Source: JAWLHK01 sp041690355 [NCBI: bacterium]
GTDB taxonomy: Bacteria; J088; JAWLBW01
DNA length: 64,000 nt
NCBI GenBank assembly: GCA_041690355.1
Contig: JAWLHK010000024.1
Location: forward strand, 1 to 64,000
Reading direction: 5' to 3'
Positions 42,489 through 51,451 of this stretch are shown in pieces. The notes below the pieces were generated by a model, which worked only from the letters and a program-made list of their open reading frames with translations, ran no database searches and was not told the origin of the DNA. Each line of letters starts with the position of its first letter. The stretch's first letter is position 1. The position numbers and the translations under genes were made by a program.

Positions 42489-43962
42489 CGCCGGTCTCGA
42501 GCGGGCGGTACAGCGCCCCGTCGGGCCCGACCCGTACCCCGGTCTCGGGAAAGTCGTGCGCCGACAGCCAGCGGATGAGATCGGCGGCGGTCCCCTCGGG
42601 ATCCGGCTCGGGAATCCCGCGGCCGGTCTGACGCGTCGAGCGGATCCTGCCGCGGACAAAGCGCCCTTTACGGTCGACATCCAGCGCCAGAACCAGGCCG
42701 GTACCATTGAAACCCGTGAGGTTGAAGGCGCCGTAAGTGGCGAAGTTCCCCAGCGAGTAGGCGATCAGCCTGCGCTTGTAGATCTCCATGGCGCGCGGCA
42801 CGTGCGGGCCGTGCCCGAGCACGACATCGGCGCCCACGTCGATCATCCGACGGGCGAACTGCATGACGTCGCCGCGCGACTCGCCGTAGAATACCTCAGG
42901 TTTCTTCGGCACGTGCAGGGCCTCGAACCCTTCGGCGCCGCCGTGAAAGGAGACGATCATGACGTCGACGTCGTTCGCGACTTCGCCCACGAGCAGCGCC
43001 GCCTGGTCGAGGCGCAGACTGTTGTTCGTGATTTCAGACGAGTGAAAGGCCACCATGCCGATGATCAGGTTCCGCTTCCGGTAGAACGTCCAGGTGCCGG
43101 GGGCGCCCGACCACCGCACGCCCGAGCGCGACAGGTGCTGCTCGGTCTGCGCCCGGCAGAACTCGCCGAAATCGTGGCTGTGGTTGTTGGCGAGCGAGAC
43201 GAGATTCACGCCGGCTTCCTTCAGATGGCGCACGTACTCCGAGGGGGTACGAAAGGCAAAGCACTTCTGCCCCGGACGGCACTTCTGCGTCGATCCGCCG
43301 TCGCAGAGCGGGCCCTCGAGGTTGGCGAAAATGACGTCTCCATCCTTCAGCAGCTCAGCCACGCGACCGAGGGGTCCCCCGGCAGAGCCCGTGGGGAGCA
43401 TCGGGTACGGGTAGTCGGTGCCCATCATGACATCGCCGACCGCCAGAATCCTCAGGTAGCGACCATCGGGCACCGTCAGAGCCGATACGCGCGCCGCCGC
43501 TTTCGCTTTCTCCATGGCCTCGACGATGGCGAGGTACTCATCGGCCTTCTTCAAGACCTCTTCCAGATCGGGGCGCGTTGGCGCAAGCTCCTGTACGCGC
43601 GTCCAGTTCGCTCTGGCTTCGCGAAAGCGACGGAGCATGAAGTTGGCCCACCCCAGCTCCCACCGGCAGTCGACGGCGAGCTGCGGGGCGTCGGCACAGA
43701 TGGCCAGGAGCCTGGCGGCTTCGTCGAAATCTTTCTCCTTCAGCGCGCGCAGCCCGCGGGTCCAGGCCTCGGCCGGGTCAGGCAACGCCTCCGGCGTCTC
43801 CCGGGCGGGACTCGGCGCAGACACGGCGGCCGGAGGCACGGGGGCCGGTCGATGTGGCGGCACGGGTGCGGCTACCTTGGCGGGCTCACGCACGGGGGCG
43901 CCTGCACAGGCCGCCAGGATCGCACCGGCGAGGAGCATGGCCATCGCGTTGACTTTGCGCAT
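42433..43962 (-). CDS. CapA-family metallophosphatase-like lipoprotein
   Basis: A 509-residue lipoprotein (lipobox LAAC). A Pro/Ala-rich linker leads to an N-terminal TPR-like helical region (about 60-145), then the CapA domain: LRILAVGDVMMGT (about 170), GDVIFANLEGPL and SLANNHSHDFG, with metal-binding Asp/His, as in poly-gamma-glutamate capsule proteins. CapA/PgsA members act outside the cytosolic membrane. The 3' end overlaps the convergent GH84 gene by 56 nt. TAAGCT ends 6 nt before the ATG. Confidence 0.87.
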   Translation of the reverse strand: MRKVNAMAMLLAGAILAACAGAPVREPAKVAAPVPPHRPAPVPPAAVSAPSPARETPEALPDPAEAWTRGLRALKEKDFDEAARLLAICADAPQLAVDCRWELGWANFMLRRFREARANWTRVQELAPTRPDLEEVLKKADEYLAIVEAMEKAKAAARVSALTVPDGRYLRILAVGDVMMGTDYPYPMLPTGSAGGPLGRVAELLKDGDVIFANLEGPLCDGGSTQKCRPGQKCFAFRTPSEYVRHLKEAGVNLVSLANNHSHDFGEFCRAQTEQHLSRSGVRWSGAPGTWTFYRKRNLIIGMVAFHSSEITNNSLRLDQAALLVGEVANDVDVMIVSFHGGAEGFEALHVPKKPEVFYGESRGDVMQFARRMIDVGADVVLGHGPHVPRAMEIYKRRLIAYSLGNFATYGAFNLTGFNGTGLVLALDVDRKGRFVRGRIRSTRQTGRGIPEPDPEGTAADLIRWLSAHDFPETGVRVGPDGALYRPLETGVIRRENAAPGDAARASAP

Positions 43963-44100
43963 CGAAAAAGCTTACCGAAAACCAGGCCATAAGGCGAAAC
44001 GTCCCCGGTCGACCCAGCCGCCGCCCCACGCGAAGAACGGGCTCGCCAACTGGAAAAATTCCCCCGCTTCGGATAGAGTATAGGATTACCGGCAAGTTCC

Positions 44101-44174
44101 GGCGGCGTAGCCAAGTGGCCAGGCAGAGGTCTGCAAAACCTTGTACCCCAGTTCGAATCTGGGCGCCGCCTCCA
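44101..44174 (+). tRNA. tRNA-Cys (GCA)
   Basis: A full cloverleaf. The acceptor GGCGGCG (44101-44107) pairs with CGCCGCC (44164-44170), followed by U73 and an encoded CCA. The anticodon loop CTGCAAA gives anticodon GCA (Cys), and the T loop GTTCGAATC is canonical. U73 and GCA are the known identity elements of tRNA-Cys. A weak -10-like TAGAGT (44074-44079) lies upstream. Confidence 0.97.
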
Positions 44175-44180
44175 ATGTCG

Positions 44181-44218
44181 AAGGCCGAAATCCACACGGG
44201 TTTCGGCCTTTTCTTTTT
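44181..44218 (+). terminator. strong intrinsic terminator of the tRNA-Cys gene
   Basis: AAGGCCGAAA (44181-44190) / TTTCGGCCTT (44201-44210), a 10-bp perfect stem with a 10-nt loop, then TTCTTTTT. Best terminator in the window, 7 nt after the tRNA. Confidence 0.92.
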
Positions 44219-44323
44219 CCTCCTTCTCCGCTGTTCATCGGAGTGCCCCGGGGCCCGGTGCGCGACCGGTCGTTGTGTCTTGCTGTCCGTCGTTGGCCCA
44301 TCCTGACCGTGAGGAGGGTTCGA

Positions 44324-45922
44324 ATGGCCGACGACACGCCGCTCTGGAGTTCGCTCTCGGGAAAACCCCGCAGCTATCCACGCCTCGAAGGAGACGTCCA
44401 CGTCGACGTGGCGGTGGTCGGGGCCGGCGTGGCCGGCATCATGACCGCCTGGTATCTCAAGCAGGCGGGTGCCCGGGTGGCGCTGGTCGAACGCAACCAT
44501 CTCGTCGCGGGCGAGACGCATCATACGACGGCGCACCTGACCGGGCTCCCCGACGCCGAGTTCTCGCGCCTGCGCCGGGCCTTGGGGAGCACGAAGGCAC
44601 GCGGCGTCTGGGACAGCGAGATGGCCGCCATCGATCTCCTGGAGCACGCCGTCAGGAGGAACAACATCGACTGCGGCTTCGAGCGCGTGCCCGCCGTGAA
44701 GTATGCCCCGACGCACAAGGACGTGCGCAGCCTCGAGCGCGAGATGCGGGCCATGCGCAAGCTCGGCATCGACCTCGAAGAAACGACCGACGTCCCGCTC
44801 CCCCACGCGGCCGCCTTTCGCATTCAGGGGCAGGCGAAGATCAACCCGGTGCGCTTTCTGCGCAGCATCGCCGCCATGATCCCGGGCGACGGGTCGCACG
44901 TCTTCGAACACTCGCCCGTCCACCACGCCGTCAACGGAGTCGTTCGCACGCACGACGGATTCGTGCGTTCAGAGGCCATCGTACTGGCGACCCACTACCC
45001 CTTCGGCGATCTGCGCATCGTGCCGAAACTGCACCCGAGCCTGACGTACGCCATCGCCGTCACCGGTCGTCACCGGCTGCGCAACGAGCTCTATTTCGAC
45101 AACCTCGACCCCTATCACTACATCCGGCTGCACGACCGGTACGTGATCATCGGCGGCGAGGATCACCCGATCGGGACCCCGGCCGCCGGCGAAGAGCACT
45201 GGGCGCGCCTCGTCGAGTTCACGCGGCAGACGGTCATGGAGAACCCCGTCGTTCGCCACCAGTGGTGCGGCGAGGTGCTCGAGACCCTCGACAGCCTCCC
45301 CTACGTCGGGCACCACTCTTCGGCGTCGTCGCGCTATATCGCGACCGGCTTCGCGGGCACCGGAATTACCTGGGGAACGCTGGCCGCGCGCATCAACGCC
45401 GATCTGATTCTCGGCCGCCCGAACGCATTCGCAGACCTCTTCGACCCCGACCGCATCGGGCGGCTGCGCGGCATCCGGCGAGCCGTGCGCTACAACGTCT
45501 CGGTCGCCCATCAACTCGTGCGCGGCTGGAGCCAACCGAAGTCCGACGAGCACATCGATGCGCTTCGCCCGGGCGAAGGAGTCGTCGTGCATCACGGTCT
45601 ACATCCGGTCGCCGTCTCGGTAGACGAGAACGGCGAGGTGCGCGCCGTGTCTGCGGTCTGCACCCACCTGGGCTGCATCGTCGCTTGGAATCCGGCCGCG
45701 AAAACCTGGGACTGCCCTTGCCACGGATCCCGTTACGAGGCCGACGGCGAAGTGCACACCGGGCCCGCCACCCGGCGGCTCGAGCCGGTAGACCTGGATG
45801 AGCTGGGCCCCGACACGCGCCCCCGGGTGCATCTCAAGGAAACCGATCTTCCCGGCGACGACACGCACCCCCCGAAGCAGCCGGGACATCGACCGGCCGC
45901 AAACAAACCTCCGGAGGAGTAA
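44324..45922 (+). CDS. FAD-dependent oxidoreductase fused to a Rieske [2Fe-2S] domain
   Basis: A 532-residue flavoprotein. The FAD Rossmann motif is VAVVGAGVAGIMTAWYL (near residue 28); the DAO-type domain runs to about 400, with a substrate-side GFAGTGITWG block. The C-terminal 110 residues are a Rieske domain with CTHLGC and CPCHGS, both His ligands intact. Such fusions are known from bacterial DAO-Rieske enzymes; the substrate cannot be read. GAGGAGGG lies just before the ATG at 44324. Followed after 3 nt by a small membrane protein gene; together they may form one unit. Confidence 0.9.
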   Translation: MADDTPLWSSLSGKPRSYPRLEGDVHVDVAVVGAGVAGIMTAWYLKQAGARVALVERNHLVAGETHHTTAHLTGLPDAEFSRLRRALGSTKARGVWDSEMAAIDLLEHAVRRNNIDCGFERVPAVKYAPTHKDVRSLEREMRAMRKLGIDLEETTDVPLPHAAAFRIQGQAKINPVRFLRSIAAMIPGDGSHVFEHSPVHHAVNGVVRTHDGFVRSEAIVLATHYPFGDLRIVPKLHPSLTYAIAVTGRHRLRNELYFDNLDPYHYIRLHDRYVIIGGEDHPIGTPAAGEEHWARLVEFTRQTVMENPVVRHQWCGEVLETLDSLPYVGHHSSASSRYIATGFAGTGITWGTLAARINADLILGRPNAFADLFDPDRIGRLRGIRRAVRYNVSVAHQLVRGWSQPKSDEHIDALRPGEGVVVHHGLHPVAVSVDENGEVRAVSAVCTHLGCIVAWNPAAKTWDCPCHGSRYEADGEVHTGPATRRLEPVDLDELGPDTRPRVHLKETDLPGDDTHPPKQPGHRPAANKPPEE

Positions 45923-45925
45923 GCG

Positions 45926-46183
45926 ATGGCGACCCAACCGATTCCCGGAACCGAACGCGGCAAACGGCTGGCCGGCGGATTCGCCGTCGCCGGCGCCGTC
46001 GCCATCGTGCTCTCGTACTTCGTCCTCTTCGCGCCGTGGACGGCGGCGCCGCTGCTCGGACTTCTCCTGCGCGTGGCCGGCCTGCTGCTGCTCGGGTTCG
46101 CGGCATTCTACTTCTGGGCGGCCTGGCGGCAGTCCAATCAGGGGTCGGGGCGGCCGCCCGGCGGCGAGTACCGGGGCAAGTAA
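45926..46183 (+). CDS. small membrane protein of unknown function
   Basis: An 85-residue protein with two hydrophobic segments (GFAVAGAVAIVLSYFVLFAP and LLGLLLRVAGLLLLGFAAFYFW) and a Gly/Pro-rich tail (SGRPPGGEYRGK). It begins 3 nt after the DAO-Rieske gene, so the pair is probably co-transcribed. Function unknown; it could tie the flavoprotein to the membrane. Confidence 0.7.
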   Translation: MATQPIPGTERGKRLAGGFAVAGAVAIVLSYFVLFAPWTAAPLLGLLLRVAGLLLLGFAAFYFWAAWRQSNQGSGRPPGGEYRGK

Positions 46184-46207
46184 GGCCGAGGGATCCCCCA
46201 CATCGGG

Positions 46208-46609
46208 TTACGGCACGCGGTACAGATAGGCCGCAATGTCGCGGGCCTCGGCCTCGGTGAGGCCGAGCGCCGGCATGGCCGTTCCCGGCGCGAACGCCTG
46301 CGGATTGCGCAGCCATCGGACCAGATTGGCCGGCGAATTGGCCAACTGGCCGCCGATGTACATCTGATGGCGGAAGTCGGTCAGCTGCGGGCCGACGCGC
46401 CCGCGCGCCTGTGCAATACCGGGAATGACATGACAGGCGCCGCAGCCGTACTTCACGATCGCATCCCTGCCCCGCCCCACGTCCCCTTCGAGCTCCCAGA
46501 CCGGCTCGGTCGGGTGCGTGCCGCCGCCCCGCAGCCACAGGTGCGCGCTGATGCCGATCAGGGCGACCAGAGCGCCGGCCAGGGTGACCAGGATAGCCCG
46601 CTGTTCCAC
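46208..46609 (-). CDS. membrane-anchored c-type cytochrome
   Basis: A 133-residue protein with one N-terminal membrane helix (ILVTLAGALVALIGISAHLWL) and a single heme c site CGACH, with the axial Met expected in TAMPALGLT. It lies next to ctaG (1-nt gap) at the end of the oxidase operon and probably delivers electrons in the bc-oxidase chain, or acts as a subunit. Confidence 0.87.
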   Translation of the reverse strand: MEQRAILVTLAGALVALIGISAHLWLRGGGTHPTEPVWELEGDVGRGRDAIVKYGCGACHVIPGIAQARGRVGPQLTDFRHQMYIGGQLANSPANLVRWLRNPQAFAPGTAMPALGLTEAEARDIAAYLYRVP

Positions 46610-47563
46610 TCAGCCCTCCTCTGCAGGGGAACGCCGCAACGCATCGGCCCGGTCGACCCGCGCGGCAAGGCGGCGCAGATGCGTCGCGAACAACGCCAGG
46701 GCCGCCCCCGCCAGCACGGCCCCCGCCGGCATCCACATGACCATGCCGGCGATCTGCTGATCTTCGAGCGGCGTCCACGTCGAGGCCGAAAGCCGTTGCC
46801 CGTAGGCGCGGTAGAGCGGGCGCGGCGCGAACGCGATCAGCATCCCCAGGGCCGAACCGTGCAGCGAGGTCAGAAAGAGCAGCAGCGCCCCTTCGCTCCC
46901 CGCCGGGCGCCGGCGAGAGACCGGGTCGAGTACGGCGTGCCAGAAGAGCAGCGCCGCCAACAGGAAGACGGCATGCTGCGCTTCGTGCACCCAGGTATTG
47001 AAGAGCGCCGCATCGTACAGGCGCGGGGCGTGCCAGAACCAGATCGCCGCGGCGTAGACGGCCCCGGCCGCCGCCGGATGTCCGGAGAGGGATCTCACCG
47101 TGCGCCATCCGGGACGCGTGAGCCAGCGGCGGGCCAGAAAGCGACGGGCCCGATGCGGCAGGCCCCCGAATATGACCGTGAAGGGGCGTCCGAGCGTCAG
47201 GAGGGGGGGCGCCAGCACGAGCAGCGCGAGGTGCTGCACCATGTGCACCCAGAACAGCGCGGCCCCGAGCCGGTGGATCGGCGAAAGCAGGGCGGCCGCC
47301 AGCAGAAGCCAGCCGGCGAGAAAGCCGGCAACGGCGCCAGGGCCGATGCCGTGGCCCGTGCCGGCGCGGCCCCACAGCCGCCGTACGCCCCACCCGTAGG
47401 CGAACAGCAGGACCAAGAGCAGCGCGACGGGCCAGGGCTCGTACGTCCACCCGTACGACGGCGCCGCGAGCTGGTTCGTATGCGCCGACGCAGACAAAGG
47501 CCATCCCCAGACGACGAGCCCGGAGACGGTGACGGCCGCGCGAGAAAAGGTTCGGCTCAGCAT
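46610..47563 (-). CDS. ctaG: CtaG-family cytochrome c oxidase assembly protein
   Basis: A 317-residue integral membrane protein (Caa3_CtaG type) that helps insert copper into, or assemble, caa3-type oxidases. The start ATG gives a cleavable signal-like segment ending in SASAHTNQL, then about seven helices including HMVQHLALLVLAPPLLTLGRP and HEAQHAVFLLAALLFWHAVLDP. It overlaps the upstream gene by 7 nt. Confidence 0.85.
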   Translation of the reverse strand: MLSRTFSRAAVTVSGLVVWGWPLSASAHTNQLAAPSYGWTYEPWPVALLLVLLFAYGWGVRRLWGRAGTGHGIGPGAVAGFLAGWLLLAAALLSPIHRLGAALFWVHMVQHLALLVLAPPLLTLGRPFTVIFGGLPHRARRFLARRWLTRPGWRTVRSLSGHPAAAGAVYAAAIWFWHAPRLYDAALFNTWVHEAQHAVFLLAALLFWHAVLDPVSRRRPAGSEGALLLFLTSLHGSALGMLIAFAPRPLYRAYGQRLSASTWTPLEDQQIAGMVMWMPAGAVLAGAALALFATHLRRLAARVDRADALRRSPAEEG

Positions 47564-47961
47564 GCGCGAAGGTAGAAGAAAATGGGAATGCTCTGCACGA
47601 GGATGATCATCAGCCCGGCTGCATCCAGCATCACGCCGAGGCGCGCCGTGTCGTAGCCCGCCGCCGCCGCGATGCCCTCCTCGCGGACGGTCGCCAATTC
47701 GCGCCGGCAGCGGCGCGCGATCATGCCCGCTCCCGCCGCCAGACCGACGGTCGCAACGGTGAGCCCGAGAAGCGCGACCACGACGCCGTTGAGCGGACCG
47801 AGCGCCAAAGCAGGAAACCCCCGCTGACATCCCCACTCGGCGATGTACCAGGCGCCGGCAAGATGGAGCAGCCACGCAACCATCCCGCCGAGCAGGCCGG
47901 CGGCAAGGCGCAGGCGCGACACGCCGTCACCCCCGTGCAGCACGGTACCCTCCTCAGACAT
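47557..47961 (-). CDS. small membrane protein of the oxidase operon
   Basis: A 134-residue protein with three hydrophobic segments (AAGLLGGMVAWLLHLAGAWYIAEW, PLNGVVVALLGLTVATVGLAAGAGM, VMLDAAGLMIILVQSIPIFFYL) and no motif I recognise. It overlaps the oxidase I-III gene by 8 nt and ctaG by 7 nt, so it is translated with them. It may be a small oxidase subunit or assembly factor; this is inferred from context only. Confidence 0.72.
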   Translation of the reverse strand: MSEEGTVLHGGDGVSRLRLAAGLLGGMVAWLLHLAGAWYIAEWGCQRGFPALALGPLNGVVVALLGLTVATVGLAAGAGMIARRCRRELATVREEGIAAAAGYDTARLGVMLDAAGLMIILVQSIPIFFYLRAC

Positions 47962-50455
47962 AAGCCCCCACGTGCAGTGCCAGGTACAGGGTAACGCCCA
48001 GCGCAGCCGTGAAACCCCAGAGCAGAAAGCCGAGCCGCGTGGCGTTCTCCAGCATCGGCGTGCGGGCGAGAGCGGCGCGACGCGTGAGCCTGAGCACCCC
48101 GAGCGTCCAGATCGTCGCGACCAGGGCGAGCAGGAGATAGGCCGTCGACGGCGCGTACCAGGCGGCCGCGTAGGCGTTGGCCCCGGGAAGAAAAGGGGTC
48201 TGCCAGAGAAGGATTCCGTGGAAAATCAGGAAGCCGCCCCCCGCGGCAAGAGCCATGGCCAGCGGCGCCAGCGGGCTCTGCGACGCGTTCGGCTGCATGC
48301 GGCGCGCGGCCGCGCGCATCGCGACCGCCCCGATCGGCATCAGGAGATAGGCGGCCGCCGGAAGCAGCAGCCCGGGAAGTGGGAGCCCACCCTGCGGCCA
48401 CGCGGCGGAATAGATGCGCAGGTAGAAATAGCTGAACACGAGCACCCCGAAACCCATGCCGAGAGTCGTCAGCGCCCCGATCATGCCCCACCAGCCGGTT
48501 CCGCGTCGGGCGACGAGCGGGAGCCCGGCCGCGAGCGCCGTGCCGCCGGCCTGAATTTTCGCCAGCGTCGCCGGGTGCGGCAAGAGCCAGGCAATCACGG
48601 CCGCGAACAGGCCGATGAGGCCGGCAACGGTGAGGAGGTAAATCTTTACGAGCACTCCGAAAAAGACCAGCAGCAGGGCCAGGGCGGCCGTCAGCGGCTG
48701 CAACGTCGAGCTGGGAAGCCATTGCACCGACTCGGGTTCGCCCGTGAGCACGTCTGTCGCGAGGGTCGCCCGCCATCCGACGGGAGCCCGGTCGAGCGCC
48801 TCCCGCGCCTGCCGCGAAGCTCCCGGCTCTTCCACATTCCCCTCCCAGGCCGGATGACGGCCTCCGACCCGTGGCGGCCGCTCCCAGGCGAAGATGGCGG
48901 GCGGCGACGGCAGGGTCCACTCGAGGCTCCCGCCCCCCCAGGGGTCAGACCCCGCCGGTTCGCCCGCGCGCATGCTGCGCAGGAGATTGACGACGAACAC
49001 GAGCACGCCGAGGGCCATCAGATAGGCGCCTCCGGTCGAAACCAGGTTGTATCCGTCGACGTTCAGCGAAGCCGGATAGCTGTAGACGCGGCGGGGCATG
49101 CCGTACAGCCCCATGATGTGCATCGGAAAGAAGGCGACGTTGAAGCCGATGAAGATGAGCCCGAACGCGATCCGGCCCGCCCCTTCGCTCAGCAGGCGGC
49201 CGGTGAACTTGGGATACCAGTAGGAAATGCCGCCCAGGAGGGGAAAAAGAACCCCGCCGATGATCACGTAGTGAAAGTGCGCCACGACGAAGAACGTGTC
49301 GTGCACCTGCAGATCGAAGGGGACGACGGCCACCATGACCCCCGTCACGCCCCCGGCGACGAAGAGAAAGAGAAACCCGAGCACGTACAGCAGGGGCGTC
49401 TTCAGCGCCGGCCGGCGCCCCCACAGGGTCGCGATCCACGCGAAGACCTGCGCGCCGCTCGCCAGCGCGATCATGAGGCTCGCCCCCGAGAAGAACAGCA
49501 GCGAGAGTTTCGGCAGCCCCGCGGCGAACATGTGGTGCACCCAGAGGCCGAAACTCACGAAGCCGGTGACCACGACCGCCATGACCACCCAGAGGTATCC
49601 GGCGAGCGGCCGCCGCGCGAACGTGGGTACGATCATCGAGACGACCCCCGTGGCGGGCAGGAACATGATGTAGACCTCAGGGTGCCCGAAGAACCAGAAC
49701 AGATGCTGCCAGAGCAGGCTGCTGCCGCCCCCCTGCGGGTCGAAGAACGGCATCCCGAATGCGCGCTCGAGCTCGAGCAGAAGAGTGGCCACGAGCAGCG
49801 TGGTGAACGCGAAGACGATCATGAGTCCCGTCACGAGCATCGTCCACGCAAAGAGCGGCATGCGGTGGAGCGCCATGCCCGGCGCGCGGAACTTCAGGAT
49901 GGTCACGACGATCTCGATGCCGGCCGTGATGCCCCCCACCTCGACGAGGCCGAGCGCGAGCAGCCAGAAGTCGAGACCACGCCCGGAGTAGCGCGTGCCC
50001 GACAGCGGCGTGTACGCGAACCAGCCGGCATCGGGGATGAGGTTCACGAAGAACGTGGCGTAGAAGAGAATGCCTCCGAAAAGAAAGCACCAGTAGCCGA
50101 ATGCGCTCAGGCGGGGAAAGGCGAGATCACGCGCGCCGATCTGCAGCGGCAGCAGGTAGACGGCAAGCCCCTCGACGAACGGCACGGCGAACAGGAACAT
50201 CATCGTCGAGCCGTGCATTGTGAACAGCTCGTTGTAGAGCTGCGGGCCCAGGATGCCGTTCTCGGAAACAGCCAGCTGGGTGCGCATCAGCAGCGCGAGT
50301 ACGCCCCCCAGCAGAAAGAAGACGAACGACGTGACGAGAAACCGCTTGCCGACCGGCTGATTGTTGACGACGGCGAGCCAGCCGACGAAGCCGGGGCGGT
50401 TCTCCCAGGTGTGATCGAAGTCGGACGGCGGCGGGGGCGAGTGACGGCGCGGCAT
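47954..50455 (-). CDS. cytochrome c oxidase subunit I fused to subunit III
   Basis: An 833-residue fusion. Residues 1-530 are the heme-copper subunit I: TMHGSTMMFLFAVP (low-spin heme His), GHPEVYI (about residue 256, His-Tyr cross-link and D-channel Glu), and the final VHDTFFVVAHFHYVIIGG double-heme His region. From about 570 on, a subunit III-like part follows with seven helices and the TM-III motif SYFYLRIYSAAWPQGGLPLP. A-family oxidases of this kind pump protons. The ATG at 50455 is chosen over the GTG at 50461. It lies right after the subunit II gene. Confidence 0.92.
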   Translation of the reverse strand: MPRRHSPPPPSDFDHTWENRPGFVGWLAVVNNQPVGKRFLVTSFVFFLLGGVLALLMRTQLAVSENGILGPQLYNELFTMHGSTMMFLFAVPFVEGLAVYLLPLQIGARDLAFPRLSAFGYWCFLFGGILFYATFFVNLIPDAGWFAYTPLSGTRYSGRGLDFWLLALGLVEVGGITAGIEIVVTILKFRAPGMALHRMPLFAWTMLVTGLMIVFAFTTLLVATLLLELERAFGMPFFDPQGGGSSLLWQHLFWFFGHPEVYIMFLPATGVVSMIVPTFARRPLAGYLWVVMAVVVTGFVSFGLWVHHMFAAGLPKLSLLFFSGASLMIALASGAQVFAWIATLWGRRPALKTPLLYVLGFLFLFVAGGVTGVMVAVVPFDLQVHDTFFVVAHFHYVIIGGVLFPLLGGISYWYPKFTGRLLSEGAGRIAFGLIFIGFNVAFFPMHIMGLYGMPRRVYSYPASLNVDGYNLVSTGGAYLMALGVLVFVVNLLRSMRAGEPAGSDPWGGGSLEWTLPSPPAIFAWERPPRVGGRHPAWEGNVEEPGASRQAREALDRAPVGWRATLATDVLTGEPESVQWLPSSTLQPLTAALALLLVFFGVLVKIYLLTVAGLIGLFAAVIAWLLPHPATLAKIQAGGTALAAGLPLVARRGTGWWGMIGALTTLGMGFGVLVFSYFYLRIYSAAWPQGGLPLPGLLLPAAAYLLMPIGAVAMRAAARRMQPNASQSPLAPLAMALAAGGGFLIFHGILLWQTPFLPGANAYAAAWYAPSTAYLLLALVATIWTLGVLRLTRRAALARTPMLENATRLGFLLWGFTAALGVTLYLALHVGAYV

Positions 50456-50461
50456 GGTCAC

Positions 50462-51451
50462 TTACTCCAGCATCTCGAGGTAGTCGACCAGGGCGTGCAG
50501 GTCGACCGGCGAAAGATAGGTGGGCGGCATGAGGTTGCCCGGCTTGATCGCCTGGGGATTCGCGATCCATCCCATCAGGCTGCCGCGCGTGTTGGGGAGC
50601 GTGCCCGCCCCGAGGGTCAGGCGCGAACCGATGTGCGTGAGATCGGGGCCGATATCCCCTGCTGCCGGCGTTCCGGCGATGGCGTGGCAACCGGCGCAGC
50701 CGGCTTCGCCGAAGACATCCTTTCCCCTGCGCTGCGCCTCGGTCCGGGGCGCGGGTGTGGGGGCCAGCCGCGCGCGCACCCAGGCATCGAATTCCGCGTG
50801 CGGCAGGGCCACGACCTCGAAGGCCATGTGCGCATGCTGCAGTCCGCAGAATTCGGCGCACTGACCGCGGAACAAGCCCGGCCGGCCGGCCTGCAGGGTC
50901 AGCGCCGTGTCGTGGTCGGGGAGCAGGTCCATCTTGCCGTGCAGCGCGGGCACCCAGAAGCTGTGAATGACGTCGGCCGAGCGGAGGCGAACGCGAACGG
51001 GAACGCCGACGGGGATGTGCAGTTCGTTCGCCGTCACGATCCCCTGCTCGGGATAGCGAACGGCCCACCACCACCGGTACCCCTCGACCTCGACGGTCAG
51101 TCCGGGTTCGGGCTCGCGCAGGCGCACCGTGGCGATCACGGTCATGATCATGAGGCCGATGAGGATGACCGCCGGGATGGCGATGCCCCCCACCACGATG
51201 AACACGGTCTGCCGTTCGGCGTCGCCGTGGCCGGCCTCGTCCCGGGGTCCCCGGCGCACAATGGCCACGAGCGCGAGGACGGTAACGAGAAGCAGAACCG
51301 CCGTGGCGATCACGAACATGAAGTTGCCGAGGGTGAGCGCGTTCTTCGCTGCCGCTGACGCCGGATCAAGCACCGATTGGATCCGGTTGCCGCACCCGGT
51401 GCCGGCGAGCGCAAGGGCCATCCCTCGACGAAGCGCGCCGCGTGCCATCAC
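50462..51451 (-). CDS. cytochrome c oxidase subunit II with C-terminal cytochrome c domain
   Basis: A 329-residue caa3-type subunit II. Two membrane helices (FMFVIATAVLLLVTVLALVA and IAIPAVILIGLMIMTVIA) precede the CuA domain with the His in SADVIHSFWVPAL and the copper site CAEFCGLQHAHM. A heme c site CAGCH follows at about residue 250, and the last 80 residues are cytochrome c. The N-terminus has a lipobox-like Cys (ALAGTGC). It overlaps the cytochrome b-c gene by 4 nt. Confidence 0.93.
   Translation of the reverse strand: MMARGALRRGMALALAGTGCGNRIQSVLDPASAAAKNALTLGNFMFVIATAVLLLVTVLALVAIVRRGPRDEAGHGDAERQTVFIVVGGIAIPAVILIGLMIMTVIATVRLREPEPGLTVEVEGYRWWWAVRYPEQGIVTANELHIPVGVPVRVRLRSADVIHSFWVPALHGKMDLLPDHDTALTLQAGRPGLFRGQCAEFCGLQHAHMAFEVVALPHAEFDAWVRARLAPTPAPRTEAQRRGKDVFGEAGCAGCHAIAGTPAAGDIGPDLTHIGSRLTLGAGTLPNTRGSLMGWIANPQAIKPGNLMPPTYLSPVDLHALVDYLEMLE

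Noticed and set aside
44141-44323. Upstream extension of the DAO-Rieske gene into the tRNA
   Set aside because: It would read through tRNA-Cys and its terminator; the ATG with GAGGAGGG at 44324 is the start.
47843-51358. 1171-residue plus-strand open frame opposite the oxidase genes
   Set aside because: Low-complexity Arg/Glu/His sequence antisense to well-identified oxidase subunits.
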